Shown: positions 24,084-32,622, counted from the first letter of the stretch. The stretch is DNA of 64,000 bases from Rubrivirga sp. SAORIC476 (GCF_002283555.1 NZ_MVOI01000003.1:856798-920797), one strand, 5' to 3'. Translations and numbers: made by a program. The notes: generated from the letters alone by a model not told the origin.

Positions 24084-26921
24084 CTAGAAGCCCACCGAGA
24101 GGCCGAGTTGGATACGCCGAGGCTCCTGGTAGAAGTCGGGGCGGACGTAGTAGCCAGCGTCGTCGGTCGGGGCGACGTCGCGGAACGTCACGTCTGGGAG
24201 GCCGGTGTCGGAGTAGACCGCGCCCGCGTTGCGCGCGTCGAGCAGGTTGTAGACCTGGAGCGACACCCGGGGGCGGACGCCGCCGAGGGCGAACTCGCGA
24301 AAGGCGTACACGTCGACCGAGGCGGTCGTCGGGCGGCGGAGCGAGTTGGCGGGCACGGCCGGGAGCGAGCCGATGGGGTCGCCGTCGGCGTTGGCGGCGG
24401 GCGTGTACGGGTAGCCCGAGCCGAGGCGGACGAGCCCGGAGACGCCCCAGCCCTGGCCGCCGACGAACACGTTCGTGTTGAAGGTGTGCTTCTGGTCCCA
24501 GTTGAGCGGGATCAGGCGCAGCGTCGGCGAGTCGGCGTCGGAGCGCGCCGCGATGGCGTCATTGGGGTCCGAGTTGGAGCCCTCCGCGACCTGGAACGTG
24601 TAGTCCACGTCGAACGAGAAGCGCCCGTTGAAACGCTTGCCCAGCGCGACCGTGATGCCGCGGACGTTCGAGAAGTCCAGGTTGGTGTAGACGAGGTAGT
24701 TGACGCCCGGCGCGGTGGCGCGGATGGGGAAGCTGACCGAGACCCAGTCCTCGATGTCGCGGTAGAAGCCCGTCACGTCGAGCAGGAAGTCCTCCCCGAC
24801 GCCCTGCTGCAGCCCGATCTCGTACATGATCGTCCGCTGCGGGTCCAGGTCCGCGTTGCCGTACGGCCCGTAGTTCCCCGAGGTCGTGCCGATGCGGTAG
24901 CCCGGGTTCTGGAAAAGGAACTCGTAGGTCGGGATCTGGAAGAAGTAGCCGTACGAGAAGTGGATCACGCCCTGCGACGTGATCGGGTAGGCGACGCCCA
25001 GCCGGGGCGAGATCTGGACCTTGGGCGTGGCGTCCTCGAAGAAGTAGGCCTGCCGCTGCTCCAGCGTCGTGGCGTTGGTGTCGACCGCCTCGGCGTCCGA
25101 GATCACGCCGTCGCCGTCGAGGTCGTTGAAGCGGTTGATGCGCTTCTGCGGGTTGAAGACGTTGGGCTCCTCGGGGTCCACCGGGACCTGGCCGTTGGAG
25201 TCGAAGTAGTCGAACCGGAGCCCGGCGTTGATCACGAACGAGTCGTACTCGGCCTTGTCCTGCACGTAGGCGCTGATCGTCAGCGGGCGGACGCCGTCGA
25301 TGATCTGGTACTGGTTCGTGTTCGGCCCGGGGATCTGAAGCGTCCCGTCGTCGCCGAGGATGAGGGCGTAGTTCTCCAGGAAGATGTCGTCCAGGCGGAC
25401 CTCCAGACCGGTCTTGACGAGGTGCTGGGAGAGCGCCTGCCACGTGAAGTCGCCCTTGAACGACGCGTTGCGGGTCTCACGCTGAAAGCGCCCCAGGTCC
25501 ACACCGCCGCGCAGGAAGCGGCCCGGCCCGGTGAGCACGGCCGTCGAGTCGGTCGGGACGCCCATCGCGTCGAAGGCCGTCGGCACGAACTCGGGGGTCT
25601 GGAGCAGGAACGTGTTGTTGTCGTACTCCTCGATGGTGTCGAAGGCGGCCGTCGTGTTGCGCTTGTAGAAGGTGCTCGCGTTGAGCGTGTAGAAGGCGCG
25701 GTTCGAGAGCGTGTGGGTGAACTGGAGGTTGGCCGTCAGCCCCTCGTCGCGGTAGCTCCGGATGCCACCCGGGTTGCGACGGAACGAGAAGTAGTCGCTG
25801 CCGCCGTCCCCCATCGCGACCGAGGCGAGCGTGGTCAGCGACAGGTTCATGGTGTCGTTGACGCGCAGCTTGAGCGTGGCCTGCCCCGACACCTTCTCGA
25901 AGGCGTTCATCGGCACGAGCGACGAGTCGCCCGGCGTGCCGTCCGGGTTGTAGAGGGTGGCGCCGTAGAGCCAGCCGTCGTTGCGGAAGTAGCGGCCCAG
26001 GGCGAAGAACCCGAAGCGGTTGGCGACGATCGGCCCCGACAGCGACGCCTGCGCGTTGACGTACTGCGCCGGGTTCGTGTCGAGGTACGAGTACGGGTCG
26101 ACGTCGAGGTACGGCAGGCCGGCCAGCAGCGGGTAGGCGTCCGTGTTGCGGCCCCGCAGCGCGTCCGCGCCGCCCTCCCCGCCGACGAGGTACGAGCCGG
26201 AGAACACCTCCACGTTGCCCTCGAAGGTGCTGCCCGGGTCCTTCGTGACCACGTTGATGATGCCCGAGTTGGCCTGCCCATACTCGGCGTTATAGGTCCC
26301 CGCGATGATCTGGAGCTCCTCGATGCCCTCGTTCTCGATCTGGACCGACACCGACCCGTCGTAGGCGTCGGTCACGCGGACGCCGTCGACGAAGTAGGCG
26401 ACTTCCTTGGCCCGCCCACCGCGGATGTTAATCGATCCGCCCTCGCCGGTGATGCCTGCCTGCGAGCGCAGGATGTCGCCCACCTCCTGGACCGGGAGGT
26501 TTTCGATCGACTCGCTCGTGACGCGGAACTCGGACGAGGTCAGGTCGCGGCGCACGAGGTCGGCGTTGGCCGTCACCACCACCTCTTCGGTCTGGAGCGT
26601 CTCCGAGGTGAGCGAGAAGTCGGTGGTGGTCGTCAGGTCCACGTTCACCCGCACGCCCTCGACGCGCGTCTGGGCGTAGCCGATGTAGGAGGCGACGAGC
26701 GCGTAGGTCCCCGGCCGGACGCCGATGATGCGGTACTCGCCGTCGAGGTTGGTCGAGGCGCCCTGCGTGGTGCCCTCCACGAGCACGCTCGCGCCGATGA
26801 TCGGGTCGCCGGTCTGGGCGTCGCGGATGGTACCGGACAGCTGACCGGTCGTCTGGGCAGTCGCGGGGACGGCGAGCCCGAGCAGGAGTCCCAACAGGGG
26901 GAGGACGAAGCGAAGGCGCAT
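24084..26921 (-). CDS. TonB-dependent receptor with CarbD N-terminal domain (alpha-glucan block)
   Basis: 945 residues. Signal peptide (MRLRFVLPLLGLLLGLAVPATAQ) fixes ATG 26921. A carboxypeptidase-regulatory-like domain follows (GTIRDAQTGDPIIGASVLVEG, ~25-105), then the plug (QEVGDILRSQAGITGEGGSINIRGG, ~145-170) and a large beta-barrel ending in a terminal Phe (IQLGLSVGF). It should import oligosaccharides, probably malto-oligosaccharides by context. No SusD-like gene follows; the next gene is a large T9SS protein instead. It starts 11 bp after the PPIase gene and is likely co-transcribed from the lacI promoter. Confidence 0.88.
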   Translation of the reverse strand: MRLRFVLPLLGLLLGLAVPATAQTTGQLSGTIRDAQTGDPIIGASVLVEGTTQGASTNLDGEYRIIGVRPGTYALVASYIGYAQTRVEGVRVNVDLTTTTDFSLTSETLQTEEVVVTANADLVRRDLTSSEFRVTSESIENLPVQEVGDILRSQAGITGEGGSINIRGGRAKEVAYFVDGVRVTDAYDGSVSVQIENEGIEELQIIAGTYNAEYGQANSGIINVVTKDPGSTFEGNVEVFSGSYLVGGEGGADALRGRNTDAYPLLAGLPYLDVDPYSYLDTNPAQYVNAQASLSGPIVANRFGFFALGRYFRNDGWLYGATLYNPDGTPGDSSLVPMNAFEKVSGQATLKLRVNDTMNLSLTTLASVAMGDGGSDYFSFRRNPGGIRSYRDEGLTANLQFTHTLSNRAFYTLNASTFYKRNTTAAFDTIEEYDNNTFLLQTPEFVPTAFDAMGVPTDSTAVLTGPGRFLRGGVDLGRFQRETRNASFKGDFTWQALSQHLVKTGLEVRLDDIFLENYALILGDDGTLQIPGPNTNQYQIIDGVRPLTISAYVQDKAEYDSFVINAGLRFDYFDSNGQVPVDPEEPNVFNPQKRINRFNDLDGDGVISDAEAVDTNATTLEQRQAYFFEDATPKVQISPRLGVAYPITSQGVIHFSYGYFFQIPTYEFLFQNPGYRIGTTSGNYGPYGNADLDPQRTIMYEIGLQQGVGEDFLLDVTGFYRDIEDWVSVSFPIRATAPGVNYLVYTNLDFSNVRGITVALGKRFNGRFSFDVDYTFQVAEGSNSDPNDAIAARSDADSPTLRLIPLNWDQKHTFNTNVFVGGQGWGVSGLVRLGSGYPYTPAANADGDPIGSLPAVPANSLRRPTTASVDVYAFREFALGGVRPRVSLQVYNLLDARNAGAVYSDTGLPDVTFRDVAPTDDAGYYVRPDFYQEPRRIQLGLSVGF

Positions 26922-26932
26922 GGGGCGCGGGG

Positions 26933-28642
26933 TCAGGAGCGGGCGGCGGAGACCGCGTCGAGCAGGGGTGCGAGCGCGTCGCGGTCCACACGGATCGAGA
27001 AGCGCTCGCGGAGGCGGGCCACGGCGGCCACGAGGCGGCGCTGGGCGAAGGGGATGTCGAGGGCCTCGCGGGCGAAGGGCTCGGCCTCGGCGACGGTCAT
27101 GGGGCGGGACGGCAGGGTCTCGCCGCGCTCGATGAGGGCGTAGCGCCCCTCCACTTCGGTCGGCCCGACGACCGTGCCGGGCGCCGCGGCGAACACGGCC
27201 TCGGCCATGCGGCCGAGTTGGGCGCGGGTGACCGGTCCGAGGTCGCCCCCGGCGGTCGCGGCGCCGAGGCGGAGCGAGTGGGCGCGGGCGAGCGCGTCGA
27301 ACGACTCCCCGGCGAGGAGCCGCGCGAGCAGCCCGTCGGCGTCGGCGCGGGTGCGGACCAGGATCTCGCGGGCGCGGACGCGCTCCGGCATCCGGTACAG
27401 GTCCGGGTGCGCCGCGATGGTTGCCCGGAGCGAGTCGGCGGGGATGTCGTCCGCCAGCCGGAGGCGGCGCTTGGCGACCTCGAACGTCCACTCGGCCATC
27501 TGGTCGGACACGATGCGCGCGAGGCGCGGGTCGCGGTCCAGCCCGGCGCCACGGGCCCGCGCCGTCAACTCCTCGCGGACGAGCAGGCCCTCGATGAACG
27601 CGCGGAGGCTCGCACCGTCCTGGACCGCCGCGCGCTGGCGCTCGGTCATGGTCGCAGCGCGGTCCTCCACGTCGCCCACGGTCCACGCGTCGGCGGCGAG
27701 GGCGTCGGAGTCGAAGCGCACCAGCGGGGTGCGGCGCCACTGGGCCAGCGCCTCGGCGTCGAGGCCCGGGGCCACGCCGGTCGCGAAGGCGACGAGCCGG
27801 TCGAAGGCGGCCTCGTCGAAGCGGGGCGCGAGGTCGTCGCGGACGGTGCGGCTCAGCCGGAACCGGGCGTCGTTGCGCTTCCGCTTGCGGACGTAGCGGC
27901 GCACCTGGTCGATCTTGGTGGCGAAGGCGTCCTCGGTGAGCAGCGGGTTCGTCGTCCGCGCGTCGACCCGGATCACGGAGTAGCCGGTCGCGGTGCGGAC
28001 CGGCTCGGAGACTTCGCCGATGGGCAGGCGGAAGGCCACGGCCTCGAACGACGGGTCCATCTCATCGTGGCCGAACGCGCCCAGGTGGCCGCCCGAGGCG
28101 GCCAGGGCCGAGTCGGCGAACGTCTCGCGGGCGAGCGCCTCGAACGTCTCCCCGGCGAGGAGCCGGACGCGGAGCGCCTCGGCCGTGGCGTGGTCGCGGG
28201 CGTAGAGGTGCCGCGCGTCGTACGTCGTGTTCATCTGCGCGAACGTCTCCCGCAGGTCCGCGTCGGTGACGGCGAGTTCGTCGCCGAGGGTGGTCGCGGT
28301 GTAGAGGTCCACGAGCGCCTTCGTCTCGGCGAGGTCGCGCGCCGCGCGGTACTCGGCGGTCTGCTCGATGCCGTCCGCGCGGGCCTCCTCGATGAGCAGT
28401 TGGCGACTCACGAGGCCTTCGACCACCTCGTTCAGCGCGCCGGCCCCGCCCGGCGCTCCAGCGCGGACGACCACCTCGGCGTACGCCTCGGCCACGTCGT
28501 CCAGGGTGATGACGCCCTCCCCCACGCGCGCGACCACCGTCTCGCCGACACGGGTCTCCGCGTCGGCGGCGCACCCCGCCCACAGACCGAGGCCGAGCAG
28601 GAGGGCGCCCAGAGGCAGCATGGAGGAGGCTCGGACCGTCAC
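26933..28642 (-). CDS. PpiC/SurA-type peptidyl-prolyl isomerase lipoprotein
   Basis: 569 residues. Lipobox LWAGC near residue 24. There is an N-terminal SurA-N-like helical region and two parvulin domains: one around residues 130-225 (ARHLYARDHATAEALRVRLLAGETFEALA ... GGHLGAFG) and one around 385-485 (REILVRTRADADGLLARL ... GGDLGPVT). It would assist folding of outer-membrane or secreted proteins in the periplasm. GTG 28642 overlaps the lacI stop as GTGA and supplies an Arg in the n-region; ATG 28621 is the alternative. Its location between lacI and a TonB receptor suggests a dedicated chaperone for the receptor or porin of this cluster. Confidence 0.83.
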   Translation of the reverse strand: MTVRASSMLPLGALLLGLGLWAGCAADAETRVGETVVARVGEGVITLDDVAEAYAEVVVRAGAPGGAGALNEVVEGLVSRQLLIEEARADGIEQTAEYRAARDLAETKALVDLYTATTLGDELAVTDADLRETFAQMNTTYDARHLYARDHATAEALRVRLLAGETFEALARETFADSALAASGGHLGAFGHDEMDPSFEAVAFRLPIGEVSEPVRTATGYSVIRVDARTTNPLLTEDAFATKIDQVRRYVRKRKRNDARFRLSRTVRDDLAPRFDEAAFDRLVAFATGVAPGLDAEALAQWRRTPLVRFDSDALAADAWTVGDVEDRAATMTERQRAAVQDGASLRAFIEGLLVREELTARARGAGLDRDPRLARIVSDQMAEWTFEVAKRRLRLADDIPADSLRATIAAHPDLYRMPERVRAREILVRTRADADGLLARLLAGESFDALARAHSLRLGAATAGGDLGPVTRAQLGRMAEAVFAAAPGTVVGPTEVEGRYALIERGETLPSRPMTVAEAEPFAREALDIPFAQRRLVAAVARLRERFSIRVDRDALAPLLDAVSAARS

Positions 28643-29676
28643 GCCAGTTCGCGGATGGCTTCGCCGGTGGTCTCTCGGAGGACGAGGTCCGGCGAAAACA
28701 CGGTGTGCACGGGGTCGGCGCCGGGGGCTTCCAGGCGACGGACGAGGTGCTCGGTGGCCAGCTTGCCCATCTCGTACATGGGCTGGCGCACGGTCGACAG
28801 GCCGACGTACGCGCTCGACTCAATGTCGTCGAACCCGATCACCTCCAGGTCACTGGGGGCCTCGAGCCCCGCCTCGCGGACGGCCCGAAGCGCTCCGTAG
28901 GCCATCACGTCGGCCGCGACGAAGATGGCCGTCGGGCCGTCGGGGCGCCCCTCGAAGCGCTGGAGGAGCGTGCGCATGGCGCTGTAGCCCGCAAACAGCG
29001 TGTAGCCGTCGTGGTCCAGGTCCATGTCCGTGTGCACGATCAGGTCGCTGTCCACCGGCAGCCCTGCATCCCGCAAGGCATCCTCATAGCCTGCCCGGCG
29101 CCGGTCCGACGGGACCGAGCCTTCCACGGGCAGCACCAGCCCGATCCGCTCGTGCCCGCGCTCGATGAGGTGCCGCGTCGCCACGGCCCCGCCCTGGCGG
29201 TTGTCGACAGTCACCGAGTCGATCTCCGGCTGGTAGGCGTCGATGAGGACCGCGGGCTGCCGGGAGGCCGCGATGCGCCGGACGCGGACCGCGTCGAGGG
29301 GGGTCGAGACGAGCAGCAGCCCATCGGCACGCCCCCGCTGGACGGCGCGGTCGAGCTGCCCGCCGATGCCGTCCAGCGTCCGGCTGGCGTACACCACGAG
29401 GTCGTAGTGGCTCGCGTCGAGCCGGTCCTGGATGCCGCGGAGCACCTCCATGAAGAACGCCGACGTCATGATGGGCACGACGGCCGCGATCAGGCGCGTG
29501 TTCTTGCGGGCGAGGCTCTGCGCCGTCGCATGGGGCTGGTAGCCGAGTTCGCGCGCGACCTCGAACACCCGCTCCCGGGTCGCGTCGGACACGCGCGGGT
29601 GCCCGTTGAAGGCACGAGACACGGTCGCGATCGAGACCTGGGCGCCTTCGGCGATGTCGTAAATCGTGACGGGCAT
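28639..29676 (-). CDS. LacI-family transcriptional regulator
   Basis: 345 residues. The N-terminal helix-turn-helix and hinge are canonical (MPVTIYDIAEGAQVSIATVSRAFNG at 1-25, LARKNTRLIAAVVP near 55). A periplasmic-binding-protein-like effector domain follows, with the usual IGFDDIESSAYVGLSTVRQP segment near 285. ATG 29676 is set by the HTH. It heads the minus-strand alpha-glucan run and its promoter carries two copies of a TGGAAGCGCTTCCA-type palindrome, so autoregulation is likely. The same motif lies at the mannan receptor and symporter promoters, which points to a regulator common to both blocks. The effector sugar is unknown. Confidence 0.9.
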   Translation of the reverse strand: MPVTIYDIAEGAQVSIATVSRAFNGHPRVSDATRERVFEVARELGYQPHATAQSLARKNTRLIAAVVPIMTSAFFMEVLRGIQDRLDASHYDLVVYASRTLDGIGGQLDRAVQRGRADGLLLVSTPLDAVRVRRIAASRQPAVLIDAYQPEIDSVTVDNRQGGAVATRHLIERGHERIGLVLPVEGSVPSDRRRAGYEDALRDAGLPVDSDLIVHTDMDLDHDGYTLFAGYSAMRTLLQRFEGRPDGPTAIFVAADVMAYGALRAVREAGLEAPSDLEVIGFDDIESSAYVGLSTVRQPMYEMGKLATEHLVRRLEAPGADPVHTVFSPDLVLRETTGEAIRELA

Positions 29677-29690
29677 GCGGAGGAGAGTAG

Positions 29691-29704
29691 CGTAAGCGCT
29701 TCCA
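29691..29704. promoter_or_regulatory. LacI-type operator O1 at the lacI start site
   Basis: CGTAAGCGCTTCCA matches the palindrome TGGAAGCGCTTCCA at 12 of 14 positions. It lies immediately downstream of the -10 box, over the predicted transcription start, where bound repressor would block initiation. Confidence 0.7.
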
Positions 29705-29732
29705 CAATAGCACCAATCCACCGGGGCGTCAA
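29704..29732 (-). promoter_or_regulatory. lacI sigma-70-type promoter
   Basis: Read on the minus strand: -35 TTGACG (29727-29732), 17-bp spacer, -10 TATTGT (29704-29709). It is well placed for the LacI gene and the long run behind it. Confidence 0.65.
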
Positions 29733-29760
29733 GGCCAACCCTCAGTGAGGCCACCAAAAA

Positions 29761-29774
29761 TGGAAGCGCTTCCA
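29761..29774. promoter_or_regulatory. LacI-type operator O2, perfect palindrome
   Basis: TGGAAGCGCTTCCA, an exact 14-bp palindrome resembling LacI/CcpA-class operators. Its centre is 70 bp upstream of the O1 centre, a distance compatible with repression looping. Confidence 0.75.
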
Positions 29775-29983
29775 GATCGTTGATTTCCCAGGCCCTACGA
29801 GGCGACGCGCCCGCAGGAAGGCCGCTCGCCTCGTTCCGGAGCGCACGCACCTCGTGATGGAAGACCTCCTCCCTCATCGCTCTTCGGAGGCTACACAGCC
29901 TCGACGACGGGACGGCGCCAACACCCCGGCACAGCGAAATGGAGGAACCACCTATCCACTTGTGCGAACATCTGGGCCGACCG
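29775..29983. other. intergenic region upstream of lacI operators
   Basis: About 210 bp between operator O2 and the terminator of the CTD-only gene. I see no convincing gene, promoter or repeat here. Confidence 0.5.
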
Positions 29984-30022
29984 AAAAAAACGCCGACCCC
30001 CAGACCTGGGAGCCGGCGTCGG
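29984..30022 (-). terminator. rho-independent terminator of the CTD-only gene
   Basis: On the minus strand, a stem of about 14 bp (ACGCCGGCTCCCAG / CTGGGGGTCGGCGT, one mismatch) is followed by TTTTTT, 20 bp after the stop codon of the 30042-30446 gene. Confidence 0.85.
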
Positions 30023-30041
30023 AGCCGAGGCGGTCTGCGTC

Positions 30042-30446
30042 CTAGCGGACGAGCGAGACCGAGCGAGTGGACGTCTGACCGCGGCCGTCGGTGGCGCGGA
30101 TCAGGTAGAGGCCCGGCGGGAGGTCGTTGGCATCCACACGAAGCGAGTAGGTGCCGGCCTGGACGGTGCCATCGTGGAGGAGCGCCACGCGACGGCCGAG
30201 CGCGTCGTGGACAGCGACCGACAGCGAGGTGGTCTGCTCGACGGTGAGCGTCAGCCGGGTGGAGCCGCTGAACGGGTTGGGGCTCGGGGCCGAAAGCCGG
30301 AACGGCTGCGGCGTGTCGTCCATGTGGACGAGCGACAGCTCCGCACCGGACACCGCCGCGACGGCCGCCTGGGCGGGAGCGAGGCCGAGCGCCAGCCCCA
30401 GCAGGGCGAGCGCGGCGAGGCGACGAAGGGAGTAGAAAGGCGTCAT
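30042..30446 (-). CDS. small T9SS sorting-domain protein without passenger
   Basis: 134 residues. Signal peptide (to about APAQAAVAA, residue 31), a ~20-residue linker, then a complete T9SS type A sorting domain (LSAPSPNPFSGSTRLTLTV ... GLYLIRATDGRG, residues ~50-134). There is no passenger domain, which is unusual, since this domain normally trails an enzyme or adhesin. Possible explanations are a remnant of a deleted gene, a decoy or modulator of the T9SS, or a tiny surface peptide. It is an isolated transcription unit with its own strong terminator. Confidence 0.72.
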   Translation of the reverse strand: MTPFYSLRRLAALALLGLALGLAPAQAAVAAVSGAELSLVHMDDTPQPFRLSAPSPNPFSGSTRLTLTVEQTTSLSVAVHDALGRRVALLHDGTVQAGTYSLRVDANDLPPGLYLIRATDGRGQTSTRSVSLVR

Positions 30447-30543
30447 CGGCGGAGGGAGTCCTCGTTCAAGATCGGGTGTACGGGCCGAAGATCCAAACAG
30501 ATCCTACGGGTGAGAAGCACTCCCTCTCCAGCAAGGCCCGTGC

Positions 30544-31335
30544 CTACCAGAGGCGCCGATTGCCCGGCGCCTCCATGGCGCGGCTGAGGACGCTCGGGCG
30601 CTCCTTCGTGCCGGTCATCCGGAACACCACCGCGAGGGCCATACCCGCCAGAAAACCGCCGATGTGGGCACCGTAGGCTACCCCGCCCGTCTCCTCGGTC
30701 GCGGCCAGTGCTCCCCACTGGTTGACGAACTGGAGCCCGATCCAGAGCCCGAGCACCAGAATGGCTGGGACCGACACGACTCGAAAAATGAACACCGCGT
30801 TCACTCGATTGCGCGGAAAGAGGACCAGGTACGCCCCCAGCACGCCCGCGATGGCCCCGCTCGCGCCGAGGTTGGGCACCAGCCCAGAAGGGTGCATCGC
30901 GACCTGCACCAGCGTCGCCACGAGCCCGCTGACGAGGTAGAACGCGACGAACTTCAGCGTCCCGAACCGGTGCTCCACGTTGTCGCCGAAGATCCAGAGG
31001 TAGAGCATGTTGCCCGCGATGTGCCCGAAGCCGCCGTGCATGAACATCGCTGAGAGGATGGTCAGGTACACGAACGGCGCGGGGCCTGGACCGGGGCGCT
31101 GGGGGATGTCGAGGGGCGTCCGCACCTCGGCGGCGGGGTCCACCTCAGGGATCGGGGCGGCGTTGACGAGGTCCTGCCCCGTCGTGATCTCCTGCGGGAC
31201 GACGCTCCACCCATAGGTGAACGCCGGGTCGACCAGTTGGAGGCCGAACACGAGCACGTTGGCGACGAGCAACAGAACCGTGGCCCAGGCCGGGCCAGGC
31301 AACTGCGAGTCGTCGTCGCTGATCGGGAAGAGCAT
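30544..31335 (-). CDS. rhomboid-family intramembrane serine protease
   Basis: 263 residues with six or more hydrophobic segments. The catalytic Ser lies in GASGAIAG (Ser159) and the catalytic His in YGAHIGG (His224). The oxyanion and gate region HGGFGHIAGNMLYLWIFG (100-117) is canonical. A ~45-residue Pro-rich loop (55-87) between the first two helices is larger than in GlpG. It would cleave single-pass membrane substrates within the bilayer; the substrate is unknown. It is not obviously linked to sugar use. Confidence 0.9.
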   Translation of the reverse strand: MLFPISDDDSQLPGPAWATVLLLVANVLVFGLQLVDPAFTYGWSVVPQEITTGQDLVNAAPIPEVDPAAEVRTPLDIPQRPGPGPAPFVYLTILSAMFMHGGFGHIAGNMLYLWIFGDNVEHRFGTLKFVAFYLVSGLVATLVQVAMHPSGLVPNLGASGAIAGVLGAYLVLFPRNRVNAVFIFRVVSVPAILVLGLWIGLQFVNQWGALAATEETGGVAYGAHIGGFLAGMALAVVFRMTGTKERPSVLSRAMEAPGNRRLW

Positions 31336-31554
31336 GGGGCAACAGAGCGAAGAGGCGGGGGCGAGATCACTCGCCTCGGCGCCGGGGCGGACCGTGTCCC
31401 CGAGGACCGATCCAGACCGTCGGGGCGGAGCCGGAGCGACGGTCCGCGGAGCGAGGAGCGCGACCGCGACGTGGTCGCGCAGCCCGGCGGACGCGCCGCC
31501 GGGGGGTACCGTGAGGGGCGTTTCGATCAGGTCCTGCAGCGGACTGCGGCCCGT

Positions 31555-32484
31555 CTACTCCTCCTCCTCGGCCTCGGGCAGGCCGTCGTCGAAGGCACCG
31601 GACACCTGGCCGACATCCTTGAGGTCGGCTGCGCCGCCGCGGTCGGCGTCGACGATCACGTTGTCGGAATCGATCTCGCGCTCGACCGTCACCTGGTAGC
31701 GCATAAAGTCCTCGGAGGCGCCGCCGGGGCCGGCTTCCTCGCCCGAGAGCGGGATGGCCTGGATGACGGTCCACCCCTGCCCGACCTTCTGGCCGATCTG
31801 GTTCATGTGGGCGTCGACGCCGTCGTTCTCTTCGACGTTGACGCTGACGAGGAGGGTCTGCTGTTCTTTCTGCATGGAAGGCGGGATGGGCGATGAAGAC
31901 AGGACCCCCTCAACGCGGCTGGGTCCTCCGGGTTCAACGAGGAGGCCACGCGCCTGCGCCCAGAAGATGGCCGCCGCGTGGATGCCGTGGACGATCCGCT
32001 CGTCCTCTACCAGCCTCGCCAGGTGCTCCACAGGGACGAGGCGCACCTGGAGATCCTCGGTCGCGTCCAGCGTCGGCGCCCCGACGACGCGGCAGCCGTG
32101 CGCGACGTAGAGGTGTCCGGAGTTGGTGTGGCGGCCGGGCTCGACGGCCAGCGCCCCGAGGCGGACCCACGCATCGGCCTCGTAGCCGGTCTCCTCCCTC
32201 AGTTCGCGGCGAGCAGCGGCCTCGGGCGTCTCGCCGGGGTCGATGGCACCCGCGGGAAGCTCCAGCGTCACCCGGTCGATGCCGTAGCGGTACTGCTCGA
32301 CCAGCACCACCTGCCCGTCGACGGTGAGCGCGAGCACGCACGCCCAGTCCGGGTACTCGGCCACGTGGTACTCGTCCAGGACTTCGCCGTTCGGGAGGCG
32401 GACGCGGTCCTCCCGCAGCGTCATCCACCAACGGTCGACGAGAATGCGGCTGGCGAGCCGGGTCCAGCGGCCGGGCGTGTCCAT
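31555..32484 (-). CDS. NUDIX hydrolase (ADP-ribose pyrophosphatase-like) with in-frame ~106-residue C-terminal unit
   Basis: 309 residues from ATG 32484 (a TTG at 32505 would add 7). The NUDIX domain spans ~1-190 with a proper Nudix box GAIDPGETPEAAARRELREE..G near 84-106, and upstream strands typical of ADP-sugar pyrophosphatases. The frame continues without a stop through a linker into MQKEQQTLLVSVNVEEN ... ending in an acidic EAEEEE tail. That second unit has its own ATG at 31875 and looks like a self-contained small alpha/beta protein (LLVSVNVEEN, WTVIQAIPLSGE, MRYQVTVERE). Either this is a genuine fusion or two proteins share one frame, the second from an internal start. Confidence 0.78.
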   Translation of the reverse strand: MDTPGRWTRLASRILVDRWWMTLREDRVRLPNGEVLDEYHVAEYPDWACVLALTVDGQVVLVEQYRYGIDRVTLELPAGAIDPGETPEAAARRELREETGYEADAWVRLGALAVEPGRHTNSGHLYVAHGCRVVGAPTLDATEDLQVRLVPVEHLARLVEDERIVHGIHAAAIFWAQARGLLVEPGGPSRVEGVLSSSPIPPSMQKEQQTLLVSVNVEENDGVDAHMNQIGQKVGQGWTVIQAIPLSGEEAGPGGASEDFMRYQVTVEREIDSDNVIVDADRGGAADLKDVGQVSGAFDDGLPEAEEEE

Positions 32485-32564
32485 AGCGGTTGGCGGGCGT
32501 GGCAAGCTACTGGGCGCCGGACACAGAGACGACGTGAAGAGAAGTCGCGCAGAGGCCTGGCGCG

Positions 32565-32594
32565 TTGACTTGTGCCGAGGGCGGCCCGTAGTTT
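32565..32594 (+). promoter_or_regulatory. tRNA-Gly promoter
   Basis: TTGACT (32565-32570), an 18-bp spacer and TAGTTT (32589-32594), 28 bp ahead of the tRNA 5' end. The segment also fits the TAnnTTTG-like -7 element of Bacteroidota with one mismatch. Confidence 0.6.
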
Positions 32595-32622
32595 GGCCCT
32601 CCGCTCGACAGAGAGCGGGCTT

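Noticed and set aside
22677-27143. Very long open frame on the plus strand (about 1490 codons) opposite the TonB-receptor and T9SS genes
   Set aside because: It is antisense to clearly recognisable proteins and reads as Arg/Val/Gly/Asp-rich low-complexity sequence. High GC at third positions keeps antisense frames open here.
26922-27740. N-terminal extension of the TonB receptor into the PPIase gene
   Set aside because: The extension is a frame-shifted reading of the PPIase; the signal peptide starts at ATG 26921.
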